NCBI GenBank assembly: GCA_005281725.1
Contig: SSBO01000015.1
Location: forward strand, 228,021-292,020
Reading direction: 5' to 3'
Origin: Wuchereria bancrofti
Lineage: Eukaryota > Nematoda > Chromadorea > Rhabditida > Onchocercidae
DNA length: 64,000 nucleotides
A model generated the notes under the pieces. It worked only from the letters and a program-made list of their open reading frames with translations, ran no database searches and was not told where the DNA came from. Numbering within the stretch: position 1 is the stretch's first letter; each line of letters starts with the position of its first letter. The translations under genes and the position numbers were made by a program. Below are positions 48,393-59,925 of this stretch, piece by piece.

Positions 48393-51169
48393 ATGTGTCT
48401 TTCATTCGTTGGCCAACTTTTATTTGGTATTTTAATGGTCATTGCACTTGGATTAACAGTTATTTCAATGTTTCTACCTGGTCATTACTTTTGCAATAGT
48501 TTATTTTCTCATTTTTAAAATATACAAATTATTCTATTAGTTTTTTAAAAAATAAAAAAATGAGTTACAAACTAGTATTTAAGGAAAAAAAAAAGACAGT
48601 GCTAGAAATATGAAAGTAATTATGTACTTTCATGAAGTTGAACGATTATTTCTATTGCTTTTCTTCGTTTGATCTGAGCAAAAATTGATCCAATTATAAT
48701 TTTAGAACTTCATTACCTTTCTCTCTCTCTCTCTCTCTCATAACCCTCCGTAATAGGTTTGATTGACAGATCAAATCATTTCCTTTTAGCACCATGTAAA
48801 AAAGAAAAAGTCTTGTCAAACCTGTCGATAAAGTCATTAATTGATTTAAGAAGGATTGGATCAATTCAACCAAAAAAGATATATCACAAAATTATTGATT
48901 CTCTTCAAAATCATTTCAATCATAATTTTTAGGCCTAAAAGAATTTCAAGAAATGGCAGCGAATATAAGCGATGATTTAAAGCACTTTAGAATTCCTAAA
49001 AAAATTGGTTCATTAGGATCGCTATGTCAAATTGCATCAAGTTCAAGTGACAATATCGCTTTTAATGATGACACTGACCCTATCGATTTTTGCAAACATT
49101 GGTTTCATGTAAGTAATTTTTTAACAACTAGAAAATATAAATGGAAAAAATTAGAGGTCAGTTATGAATTCTTTAGATGAAATCTCAATTAATTTCCTCT
49201 TCCATTAATTTCATTTCGAAGTTTTTTAATTGCAACAATGAAATTTGCCAACAATTATGATTAGAGTCAAATCCAAAACATATTCATATCGAACAAAAAC
49301 CAAATAATATTTCTAATAATATTTCATAACAAAAAAAAAGCAAATGCGCAAAAATCCATTATCATTTAGTTCTGTTGAAATTCGTTATGATATTAATTGA
49401 AATTTCAAATTCTTTAAAAATATAATACAGTTTACAGTAATCCGGCAATTTAATAAATTTCTTTTCTTTTTTTTCTTAGCAATTCTTTTAAATATATACT
49501 ATATAAATTTAATGCTTTTGCAATTTCACACTATATTATCATTTTTTAAATTTCATTTCTAGCAAAATATATTTAAAAAAAAAAAAAAAAGAGAAATCTA
49601 AGATATAACAATATTTTCAGGAATTAGAAGATTGGGAAAAGATAGTAGTAATGTTAATGTGTTTATCAGTGATAGTGGAGATAATAACTATTTGTTGGAC
49701 ATTAATTTCATTCTTTGGTTGTTGCTGCAGAAAAATTTGCATGCAATTGTTGCCAATGTTTTCATTAATTGTTGTATTACTGCTTGCTGCAGCAATTACT
49801 GTTTTTGCAGTAAACAATCAAAAAGTTATACGTATGTTTTTCTTTTTTGAATATATATTCTTTATTATTATAAATTAAATTTAAAATGCTAATTCAACAA
49901 TTATAATATTAAAATGAAAAGCGAAATTTGTTCATTCGGAAATTCACTAATTTTTTACTAAAGAAAAGTTAATTTTAGTAATAAGCAATGAAATATTTGA
50001 TGTAAAATATTTGAACAATATATTTTAAAGAGGGAATAGGTATTTATTGTATAATAATTACCTATTCTAGGTATATCTTGACAAATTTAATTCATTATGT
50101 ATGATTAATTATTACATTTATGTTTTATAGTATTTTGTCTTTTTTTTTCTGAAGCTTTCAAATATTTAAAAAAGTGACTTTAAAATATTAAATTTCCCAC
50201 CTCCAACATTTAAAATTCTTTCAGTAATAGTTTCTTTTTTGAATATTTAATTCAAAAGGAATCAAGAATTAAACGGCTATTTGATGATAATGTTTATAAT
50301 ACTGTTTTTTTTTTTTTTGATGCTAACATAATTCTGAGATTTATAAAAACGTAAATTATTTGTAAATTGACATGCCTTTTCGTACGGCTTACAAGATGAA
50401 GCAGAATTTATCATATCACTAAAAAATTCAATTTCACAATTAAAATAAGAGAGATAAGAATTACGAAATTATTTAACCAATGCACCAATCTATTATTTAA
50501 TTTTAACTGATGTATATGAAATTATGTTTGCAATAGAATTCAATCGAAAGTGTAATTTTATATGTAAATTGAACTTATATAATATACAACATGAAACATC
50601 ACAATACATACAATTAAAAAGTTTTAAACGCTAATTTTTGAAGTGAAATTTTTGCATTTCCTTAAGCTTTAACTTTTATTATATGAATGAATTTGACATT
50701 ACAGTACACATCGTTTCCATAAATGACCTTTGATTCATTTTATTACTTTTAAATCTTTACCTCTGCAGAATGTGCAAAAGAAAAGAGAAAATTGAATTTT
50801 AAAATAAGAAATTTAATTGGGATAGAATGTTGGTATGATCCAATTATAAGTATTATCATTTGTTATCATCTAAAAAACAATCGAATAACAATTCATTTTC
50901 ATCCTTTCCTAATTTATGTTTATAAGACAAACACTGTCTTAAATTAAAATAATTATGAAATCATTAATGTTCTATTGGTATTCACAAATAATTGCATGCA
51001 TTTATTTTCAGATAATATTGATTTTGCTAATGTGACAAGAAGCTTTGAAATAAAAATTCAAACTGAAGCTGGTCGAAGGTTCTATTTGGCATGTAGTGCA
51101 TTGGCTGTAGCAATTATAGATGTCTTCGTTGGCAGTTTAAATTTATGTTTTTTGAAATCCTGTTGCTAA
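48393..51169 (+). CDS. Clc-like four-span protein lacking the first-loop Trp
   Basis: Exons 48393-48480, 48933-49108, 49621-49831 and 51012-51169, giving 210 residues. Exon lengths 88 and 211 and phases 1-0-1 match the 53.4 kb copy, and the two begin alike (MCLSFVGQLLFG against MCVSMIGQLMFA). Span 1 ends SMFLPG. The next residues are LKEF where paralogues have WRSF or WRTF, so the conserved Trp is Leu31. GSLGSLC replaces GLFWC, but both loop Cys (61 and 83) remain. Span 2 is followed by a GCCCRKIC cluster, then spans 3 and 4 and a terminal LKSCC, which could be lipidated. The first donor (GTCATT) is unusually poor. The start could lie further upstream, because the frame is open back to TTTTGCAG at 48,250; the paralogue comparison favours 48393. 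Intron 3 (about 1.2 kb) is the longest in the family here. Confidence 0.82.
48721..48739. repeat. (CT)n microsatellite in intron 1
   Basis: About nine CT copies inside the first intron of the 48.4 kb Clc-like gene. Confidence 0.9.
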
Positions 51170-52170
51170 AGAATACAGGAAGATGCGATGTGAACTAGGC
51201 TATAGATACATTTATAATTAGGCCATCCACAACTAGGCAAACACATCTACAACTAGGCTATGAGTGATATTTATGGCCAAGGTGCCTTAGCAGATGCATC
51301 CATATCTAAAAGAAATTTGAATGCATCCAATTTTCATCAAATGTTTTCTTCTTCTATTTTCAATTTGTAATCGATCATTCCATTTAATCATTACTTTGTG
51401 CCACTCGAATAGCTGCTTATTTTCTTGAATATTTTTATTTATTAAATTGTTCTTTCTTGAATTTTTATTATTCTGTTTGAATTTATTTATTTCTGATTTG
51501 TTTATTTCATTGCTTTAAAGAATGCTATTTAAAATGCTTTCTCCTATATATATTTTCTTTATAATCATTTTATTCTTACATTTTATTCAAATATGCTTTC
51601 TTTTTTTAAATTAGTCATACAAAAAAATAATCTTTGAACTTTTCCTATTATTGAATAGCCAAAATTTTATTCTCAAATTTCGATTGATATCATAAACTAT
51701 TTTTGTTTGCAAAATTACTTCTTAACAAGTTTGTAATTATTATTTATCTATTATTATTTTTAATTTTTGATAACTAAGAAGTAATTGTAAAATGTATGAC
51801 ATTTTTTATTGATAGATTTTTCATAGTTCTTATTTTAATATATTAGTATATTTTGTAATATTTCTTATGTTGAAATCAAATATATATTATTTGAAATGAG
51901 TTACTTAATTCTGAATTCTGGCAAATACATCCATCCATGTATATGCATTTTAATGGTTTGACTATTTCACATAAAAGCAATTTTTTTTTTCTTTCAAATA
52001 TTTCATCAATTTAAAGTGAAATGAAAAAAAGAAAAAAAAAACCATTGTTCGCACGTTATTTCTCATTTACATTTGCCATCAAAATACATTCATCATTCAT
52101 TAAATAAATTTTTCTTTTTTATTTATTAATTGTGTAAGAATTTTCAATTGAAACAAAATGAAATTTCTTT
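51170..52170. other. Downstream region of the 48.4 kb Clc-like gene
   Basis: The probable 3' UTR begins with a patch of short repeats (next entry). The rest is T-rich with no coding signal. Confidence 0.5.
51198..51268. repeat. Four spaced AACTAGGC-like repeats in the 3' UTR
   Basis: GAACTAGGCTAT, TAATTAGGCCAT, CAACTAGGCAAA and CAACTAGGCTAT occur within about 70 bases, just after the stop codon at 51167-51169. The last two share ACATCTACAACTAGGC-like context. The repeat is imperfect and stands out in the A+T-rich surroundings. Confidence 0.7.
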
Positions 52171-52192
52171 TAGGTAATTTATCAATAAGTTT

Positions 52193-52225
<33 letters not shown>

Positions 52226-52342
52226 ACTACTACTACTACTACTACTACTATTACTGCTACCACTACTGCAACTAACTACTAGTTGCTGCACATTTAGTGT
52301 AATTGGCTGTGTTATTCTTTTAGGTAATTTATCAATAAGTTT

Positions 52343-52375
<33 letters not shown>

Positions 52376-52614
52376 ACTACTACTACTACTATTACTGCTA
52401 CCACTACTGCAACTGACTACTAGTTGCTGCACATTTAGTGTAATTGGCTGTGTTATTCTTTTAGTTAATTTATCAATAAGTTTACTTTTACTTACTTACT
52501 TACTTACTTACTACTACTATTACTGCTACTACTACTGCAGCTAACTACTACTATTTGCTGCACATTTAGTGTAATTGGCTGTGTTATTCTTTTAGGTAAT
52601 TTATCAATAAGTTT

Positions 52615-52651
<37 letters not shown>

Positions 52652-52752
52652 CTACTACTATTACTGCTACTACTACTGCAACTAACTACTACTTGCTGCA
52701 CATTTAGTGTAATTGGCTGTGTTATTCTTTTAGTTAATTTATCAATAAGTTT

Positions 52753-52789
<37 letters not shown>

Positions 52790-52873
52790 ACTACTATTAC
52801 TGCTACTACTACTGCAACTAACTACTACTATTTGCTGCACATTTAGTGTAATTGGCTGTGTTATTTTTTTAGG
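52171..52873. repeat. Five-copy complex repeat of about 140 bases
   Basis: Copies start near 52171, 52321, 52461, 52592 and 52730. Each contains TAATTTATCAATAAGTTTAC, a (TTAC)n run, a (TAC)n run, ACTACTGCAACTAACTACTA-like sequence, and TGCACATTTAGTGTAATTGG followed by TGTTATTCTTTTAG. Length differences come mainly from the two microsatellites nested in each copy. The first copies keep a plus frame open for 128 codons (Leu/Thr-rich), which is a by-product of the repeat, not a gene. Confidence 0.95.
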
Positions 52874-53361
52874 CGCAAAAATCAATGGTTCCTTTTTTTT
52901 TTTGAGCTCATTCTTCGATTGTTCCTATTCTTCTTTGCCATCTAACCTTCACTTTTATCATTTTTAATTTCTTTGCTAAGTTTCGCTAATTTCACTTGTA
53001 ATTCGATTAGATCTTTCAGTAAACAAAATAATTTTGTTAATCAAATCAGTTAGCTAAATAATCAGTGGAACTTATCATTTATTATCAATAATTTATTATT
53101 GTTATATTTGAAATAACAGTGTTTTTCTTCTCTTTCCGGATCAGCGCATGATTGACTGATTTAATCTGTTACTCCTTGATTACACTTTCCTGAATACTAT
53201 CATAAATTTATTCTATCAAAATACTGTTATCAAAAATACTTAACTGTTAAATATATTTCAGTGTTAAATATTTTGATAAAAAAATGTTAGAAAAAATTTA
53301 TGGTAGTATTCAGGAAAGTGTAATCAAGAAATTTTTATAAAATTTTTAGTAGCAATCAAAA
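52874..53361. other. Upstream region of the 53.4 kb Clc-like gene
   Basis: Holds the fold-back repeat at 53175-53328 and, 12 bases before the start codon, an ATTTTTAG (53342-53349) that is a likely trans-splice acceptor. No coding sequence was seen. Confidence 0.55.
53175..53328. repeat. Fold-back repeat with about 35-bp stem
   Basis: CTTGATTACACTTTCCTGAA and the next 15 bases recur as their reverse complement at the other end with one mismatch (TCATAAATTT against CCATAAATTT). The 80 to 90 base middle also contains weaker self-complementarity (TATCAAAATA / TATTTTGATA). The element ends only 33 bases before the next gene's ATG. It resembles a small MITE-like fold-back or a structured leader. 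Confidence 0.85.
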
Positions 53362-54955
53362 ATGTGTGTTTCAATGATTGGTCAGCTAATGTTTGCTGTA
53401 ATAATGTCCGTCACATTAGTGCTAACTGTTACTGCGTTTCTTACGCCTGGTAAAGTTTTCAATTTAAATTATTTTAACAAAAGGTCAGCAAATTTTCCTT
53501 TATTTTCTCATCTTTGATATCTTTGGGTATGTTAATCTCAGGTAAAGTAATCAATCTCAGGTATATTAGGTATACAATTTAATATACAACAGTGGGTTGT
53601 TGTTTTTTTTCCTCTTTCGATGTTGTTTTATTCAATTTTGCCCACAAGATTAATAGATGAAAAATTGCACAAATCTCAAATCAATCAATAATTTTTGTAA
53701 ATCATATGATCTATAAAGTGAAGATCACTCTTGCACTTTTTCTACATCATTTCAAGTTTAAATTAAATTTCATACATTATTAATCAAATTTAATTTATGC
53801 TTCAAGTTTAAAATTGTTTTTTTGCCGTAAGTTTATTTTTTCCAAATTAAAAAATTTTCTCTTTCAAAAATAACTAAACTCCATTTGGTGATAATTTATT
53901 TACTAATTTGAAAGCAAGCTTATTGAGAAATAAATCACAAATATTTGACATTAAGGTTGGAGGTCATTTTCGGTGATAAAAGGTAATGAAAGAGAAGCGG
54001 AGAAATATTTGGTACCAGAAACAATGGGACTCTTTTGGTGTACCTCACCAATATCTCAAGACAATTTAAAAATTGATTACTGTCATCTGTGGCACAATGT
54101 AATTTCTCACTTTTCATTTTTATAATTCGTTCAATGGTAACAATTACGGTAGCACTGATATCAAATTTTTTTTGTGTTACGAAATATCATACAAAAAGAA
54201 AAAAAGAATTTCACATCTTGGAATAATCAATCATTTTACTTTGAACCAATTACAAATGTATGAGATATCAATTTCAATGTAAATAAATATTAATTAGATT
54301 TAATAATGATTGTTTCGATAAAAAAAAAAAAAGGAAAAAAGGTGTGAAATATTTTCAGAATAAGCCAAAGTGTGATGAAAATGTTGCAAAATTAATGCTT
54401 GCAGCATTAATCCTAGAAATTGGCTCATTAATTTTGGTCGCAATTACATTTTGCGCTTGTTGTTGCCGTGAATTTTGGATTTTTCTTCTACCTTTATTAG
54501 CTTTTCTTGCTACAATAACATTAGCTCTTGCTTTATTCATATATACTCGAAAGAATAAAACTGCTTTTGGTTAGTAGGTTTCATTTGAAATTTACATTAA
54601 ATTTTTTTTTTTTAATAAGTGATAATTGTTTACAAAAAAATTTACAAAAATTTTTTTTTAATAAGTTTTTTTCATAAGTGATAATTGTAATTTATATTAC
54701 TTTTAAATCTTTTCCAACACTATTTCAATTTTTCCATAAAGAAAAAAAAAGAGGAAACAATGATAATTGTATATTTTTTTTTTAAATTAATCAAATTTTT
54801 CAGAGATATTAAATGAAGGCAAAGAAAGTGCATCAGAAGCTTATAATATTGACTTTTCCTACAGCTACTATATAGCTTGGATTGCTTTAGTTTTAATAAC
54901 TATTTGCATTTTGGTTGGTGCTTTTGCCAAAAAACTTGCCAAAATCTGTTGCTAA
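53362..54955 (+). CDS. Clc-like (claudin-superfamily) four-span protein
   Basis: Exons 53362-53449, 53956-54098, 54359-54569 and 54804-54955, giving 197 residues. Span 1 (about 7-28) is followed by GWRSF with W31, then GLFW at 54-57, C58 and C72, so the claudin-superfamily first-loop signature is intact. The loop is the shortest of the four copies. Span 2 (ILEIGSLILVAITFCACCC) ends in a Cys cluster, span 3 is FLLPLLAFLATITLALALF, and span 4 (YYIAWIALVLITICILVGAF) leads to a short basic, Cys-ended tail (KKLAKICC) like that of the 48.4 kb copy. These two copies are each other's closest relatives in the window by start, exon lengths and tail. The acceptor of intron 1 (GACATTAAG) lacks the usual U run, but it is required by phase and paralogy. 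Confidence 0.88.
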
Positions 54956-55667
54956 TTATTTTGTTCTAATAAATTCGGCAAAATAATTGATAAAAGATAA
55001 ATGTATCATTTGCAAGTATATGAAACATTTTCAGTTTTAAAATCTATTTTAAAAAAAGTTTTCAGTTTTGAAAAAGTTAATTATTACTTCATAGAAAATG
55101 ATATGTTTGAATTAAGTAAACTTTTCATTTATTTCATTCCCTTTCTTTACTAAGAGAAATTCAATATAAATTTCGAAAAGAAAAAAAGAGAATTATTCCC
55201 ATATTACTGCTCTTTACAGCTTAAAATCTATGATTCTTTTGAATTAAGCAAATTCAATTTTTTGAAATTTCGACATTTATTCAACGATAATTTTTTAATA
55301 CGCATTTTAATTAAAACACAGATCTTCCTGCATCGAATTGCTTTTTAAACAATTTGATCAACAATTGAGACAATTTGTTTTTGTTTTTATTTTTGCAATA
55401 AATTGATTTGTATAAAAGGTTTGCTTTATTGTAATGTATTGTATATAATTTGTAATGTATTATATAATTTTTTTTTTTTTTTATGTATAATTTGGAAATT
55501 TTTTTTATGCATAAAAATTTTTTTGTGTTATTTGTTTAGAAATACATAAAAGTACCAACAAATTAGACATCATTTTTTGCATCAACGATGCTATCAAAAA
55601 AGCATTTCGAAACATCATTAATTACACTATAAAATTTGAAAATGTTTTATCAAATAATCAAAAGAAC

Positions 55668-55698
<31 letters not shown>

Positions 55699-56064
55699 TG
55701 ATTAAGAAGCGATAAATTATTTAGATTTAAATGGTAATATTTTGAAATTCTAAAAATTATATTGCAATAGTCTATGGTACAAGGTGATTCACTTAATTGT
55801 GATTCAGATCAGTTTTACCTTTATTAGCAAAGGTTTTGCTTGTTATAATGGGAAGTGCTGTTTATTTGTTGTTAGTGGCATTCATTTTATGTTTTAAAGT
55901 CTTATTGTATTCTTCTTTACATTAAATTTCATTTTCCTTGTTCAAAAGAAATTTTAATTCCTTCTTTTAAATAGATGAAAATGCATTACTTTAACATGAA
56001 CGGAATAACAACAAAATCGATATTTGATTAAATTGAACATTTTATGATTTAACTTTAAACATCG
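54956..56064. other. Spacer between a Clc-like gene and the coiled-coil gene
   Basis: A+T-rich, with an (AG)n tract at 55,669-55,690 and a T run near 55,468. No coding region was recognised. Confidence 0.55.
55669..55690. repeat. (AG)n microsatellite
   Basis: About eleven AG copies, continuing imperfectly as GGGAGAGATG. Confidence 0.9.
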
Positions 56065-59000
56065 ATGGCAATTTATCCGTTCCTTCTTAGCTCTACTGAA
56101 AATATTCAATCATATATTGATCTACAAAATATGAAATTCGAAGAAATTATTTGCGATAAGATAAATAAAAGATTCGAAGAAAGGAAAAAGTATCTCTCAG
56201 AGTTATTAAGTAACTATGAAAAAGCAATAATAACTCTTTGAATGTTAATGTTTGAAAAAATATTTAAGTTAATGCGAAAATTAACCGAAATAATTCGAAT
56301 TTTTAGCAATTTTTGTTAGTCGTTTCATTTAACGGATTGGAATTGATTGTAAAAACTTTGTATGCAACAAACATACATAGTTTCAATGTTAAAAAAATAT
56401 TTCTTTTCCTTTAAAAAATTAAAAGAGTTACCGGTATTAAAAACTGAAATGTAAAACTTAAAGAATTTACTTGAAAATGTTTTCTTATTGTGTTAATCAA
56501 TTAATAATAGAAAATGGACGGAAATAATCAGTTTTAAATCGAAATTAATATTATTTAATTGCAAATTAATAGTATCTATTGCCTTTCTCTTTATAAATAA
56601 AAATATTAGTTGGAAGAAAGTATGATAATTAGTTGAAGTTATCATCGTTACTATTAATTTCCTTTTAGTCAGATCAAAAAATCTCCGAGGTTAAAATAAG
56701 ATTATGCCATATGAGTAATAGTTATCATAAGAGAACGAAATAAAATGATAATTGTCGAATATTTGATAAAAGAATTAAACATAGTTAATTTAAATTTAAG
56801 AATGAATCATTATTGCAATTACGAATTACTTTGTCATCTTACAAGGTGGACTACAAAAATTTGTGATAGAAATAGGAATGTATTGTTAACAATAAACAAC
56901 AGTACGGTTAGTTTGAGTTTAGTAATTAATTAGCATTTAGTATGAGTTTACTGCTAACTTCAAATGATGCGACTTATTTACTTTTATTTTTTTATGATCC
57001 ATTCGTATTTTCCGATTTCAGTAGTTCCATCTGGACAAATAATATTTCTTGAAAGAAATAGTTGCTTATTGTTCATGCATGAATTTTACCTAATTTGATT
57101 AACTACATGCTTTTCATATTAGTTAATTACATAATTCATATGCAATTTTAGTTTCATTAGTGTATGCAGAGATGGTAACCGTTTTCTTCTGTAATATCAA
57201 ATAATTCTATATAAAAAATTCACATTACAACTAATGAAATAATAATAATTAATAATAATAATGATAATAATAATAATAGTAATAAAAGAAATAGCAAAAG
57301 TAGTGAAATAAATGACGATGAAGTGATTAACATTAATAGATAATAATGATTATTAGCTGTGATATACTATTGATAATTTAAAGATAAGCAAAGGACGGTT
57401 GCGCAGTGCCACCTTAAGCAAGCGATAGAATTCACACGTGGCTTATTATTCCGTTGAAATTTTGTCAACAAAATATTTGAAAGTTTATCAGCTTTTATTT
57501 CTCTATCTATTAATTATATTTTATTTCGTTTCTTACGGTAATCAAAAAAAAAAAAATTAAACAATTTATTTTTATTCAAAATAAGTAAGACTCAAAGGCT
57601 CTGATAAATATAACAAAGTTTCTTTTATTGATTTTGATGCTTTTCTTGTTTCTTTTCAAAATACACTCATTGAACTATAAAGTATTTAGCTCAGAGACGG
57701 AAATGAGAAAGATGAATGATTTAATTAAGGACGCTCACTCACAAATGATCAAAATGAATTGGGAAGAGAAAGTCAAAGATTTCACTGATAAAACTTGGGA
57801 GTGTTTACATGATGACGTAACTGATATTACTATTGTTAGTTAAATTTAAAATTCTATTAATTTTGATACATTTATAATTATATAGAAGATAATTTAATCA
57901 GGCAAACCATGTAAATAATATTGTTTATAATTGTATGGAAGATAATTTAATCAGTCTTCATTACTTTTTCCATAAATAATTTATGGTACTTATTAAAGTT
58001 TCGTTAATTAGTTTAATATTATTTTACCGATATAGTTATGAATTAGTTAAATTAAGTTTGATAATCTAATAAATACAATTTAATTTATATATATATAAAG
58101 CTAGACTAACTTGAATTTTTTAATTATAAATTAGCTAATAAAATTAATTACATATGATGCGATCACTGAGCCTTCAAGTATCGAAATTTCTAATATTTTG
58201 TAGATGCAAGAAAAATGCATAAATGTGGAAGACAAATTGATAAACATTTTTAAATATATAAAATACGACATCGAATCCAGGTTGTCTACTCTGAAAGGAA
58301 TACGTATGTCATTGGAATCCGATTCTAGCATCAGTCATATGTCATCCATTCAGTACCATCCATTTTATAATGAAGTTAATACCTTACAAGGTAAGGTAAA
58401 GTAAGGTAAGGTAAGGTAAGGTAAAAAATTCACTATCTAATTGATCTTTTCAGATTTGAAATATTGGTTAATTTCAAAGAATGAAACACTGCCATTTTTT
58501 TCATCAAAAATTATAAATTGTATATTGTCTTTAGTGGATAAATAATTTCAGAAAAAACATTGGAAAATGATATATTGTCAAGTATTTATATGATGGAGAA
58601 TAATTTACTTAAAATAGATGCATTTCAAGTAATCAAATATAAAATTCATTTAATATGTATTGCTATCACCAGCAAACAATGATATGTTTGCTTTGTTTGA
58701 ACTACTTTTTATAAATTTTAAAAAATTTATTTCTAAAAAATTTTCATATTTTGTTTGTTCCTTTTTTATCTTTCAAACTAACAAACAAACATTTTTTTTT
58801 TCTTTGTTTTTATTTCAGAAACGAAAAATGGGATTGGATGAATATTGTTCAACGATACGTTTACTCATTTACGACAGAGTAAAAATTAAAAAGCAATTGT
58901 TAGATGTTAAATGCGCAAGAAAAAAACTTGCCAACATTAAACAAAAACTCCAAAATTCAAAATTAACAGAGCAACAATCGGTATGATGCAAAGAATTTCT

Positions 59001-59925
59001 TCAGCTCAAAATTAAATTTAGCCACCTGAATTTAAACATGCTAATAAGTTAAATGAATGTACAGATTTGATTAATTAATAAATTAGTCGACAAATAAATA
59101 TTTTTTTATCTTGATATTAATTAATTTTTAACAATTTTTTCTTTTTTTTGATAATTTTTAATGATAACATCATTTTATTATAACTAAAAGTGAAACAAAT
59201 GAAAAATGTTATTTTTCAATATTCAAAAATTTAAACGATGAATTAAATTTCAAATTACTATTAGTTTAAAATTAATTTATTCAGCTGAGTAAATGTGTAG
59301 TAATGTTGGATAATGTAATGGCAGCTATGCAACATATAATAATCGAAATTGACAAACAATTTGATTCAACCTATTCCGTTAATCGATACATTGCATTATT
59401 TAATCAGTTGTACCAACAGTTTCATCACAATCATCAGGTATTGAAATTAAATTAAATTAAATTAAATCACTGAATTGTTTCAAATATTTCATCACATCTT
59501 TTAAAATGGAAATTATTAAAAGAAAGCAAAAAAGTAATCGACGAAAAGAAAAAATAAAAAAGATTTGATAAGTCAGATATTATTTGAAATGATAAATGTC
59601 TTAAAAGATCAATGCGAACGCATCAAATGCCTGAATTTTCATAAGGTTAAGAAGTTTCAATGCTGATAAAATTGATAATTACCAGATAAGATAATGTGTA
59701 AACACGTAAAAAGCCTCTAATCATTGCATTGATAATGACAGATGGTTTTAGATTTATCAAATCATTTTTTTAAATCTTTTTCATCAGCTATTTGTTTCAT
59801 CAGTTATTCTGTTATTAGTAAAACAAATTTTAATTAAATAAATGATCAGTTAATGTGTGATAAAAATTTTGCAGAAATTTTTTTGCAACAAAAATGGATA
59901 TTTGATGAATGAAAATAAACGATAA
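56065..59925 (+). CDS. Helical, coiled-coil-rich protein of unknown family
   Basis: Model of seven exons: 56065-56209, 57695-57834, 58204-58390, 58552-58628, 58819-58980, 59285-59437 and 59875-59925, giving 304 residues with agreeing phases. It is mostly charged helix: IICDKINKRFEERKKYLSEL, then KVKDFTDKTWECLHDDV, EDKLINIFKYIKYDIESRL, RVKIKKQLLDVKCARKKLAN and a final QFDSTYSVNRYIALFNQLYQ. There is no signal peptide or membrane span. The overall look (three or more long helices, aromatic Q/Y-rich end) recalls BAR-type or sorting-nexin tails, but I see no PX domain or diagnostic motif. The middle exons are well supported by good GT-AG borders. The first exon and its long intron, and the last exon (after TTTTGCAG), are less certain, and further exons may exist between 56.2 and 57.6 kb. 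The exon 3 donor sits in a GGTAA repeat. Confidence 0.6.
57871..57952. repeat. 31-base direct repeat in an intron
   Basis: TTTATAATTATATAGAAGAT and the following AATTTAATCAG recur about 51 bases later with two substitutions (TTTATAATTGTATGGAAGAT). It lies in the second intron of the coiled-coil gene. Confidence 0.8.
58390..58424. repeat. (GGTAA)n at an exon-intron border
   Basis: Seven copies of a GGTAA/AGTAA pentamer begin exactly at the end of the third coding exon. Each contains a GTAAG- or GTAAA-type 5' splice site, at 58391, 58396, 58401, 58406, 58411, 58416 and 58421. Only the first keeps the downstream reading phase without an inserted stop or frameshift. Confidence 0.9.
59443..59467. 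repeat. (AAATT)n tract beside an exon end
   Basis: Five pentamer copies start six bases into the intron that follows the 59285-59437 exon. The tract leaves the donor GTATTG intact. Confidence 0.8.

Noticed and set aside
52158..52544. 128-codon plus frame rich in Leu and Thr
   Set aside because: It is a translation of nested (TTAC)n and (TAC)n tracts in the complex repeat.
58452..58549. Possible extra exon after the GGTAA repeat (DLKYWLISKNETLPFF)
   Set aside because: It has a fair acceptor (TTTTCAG), but joining it leads to a stop before any usable donor. Skipping it keeps the coiled-coil frame.
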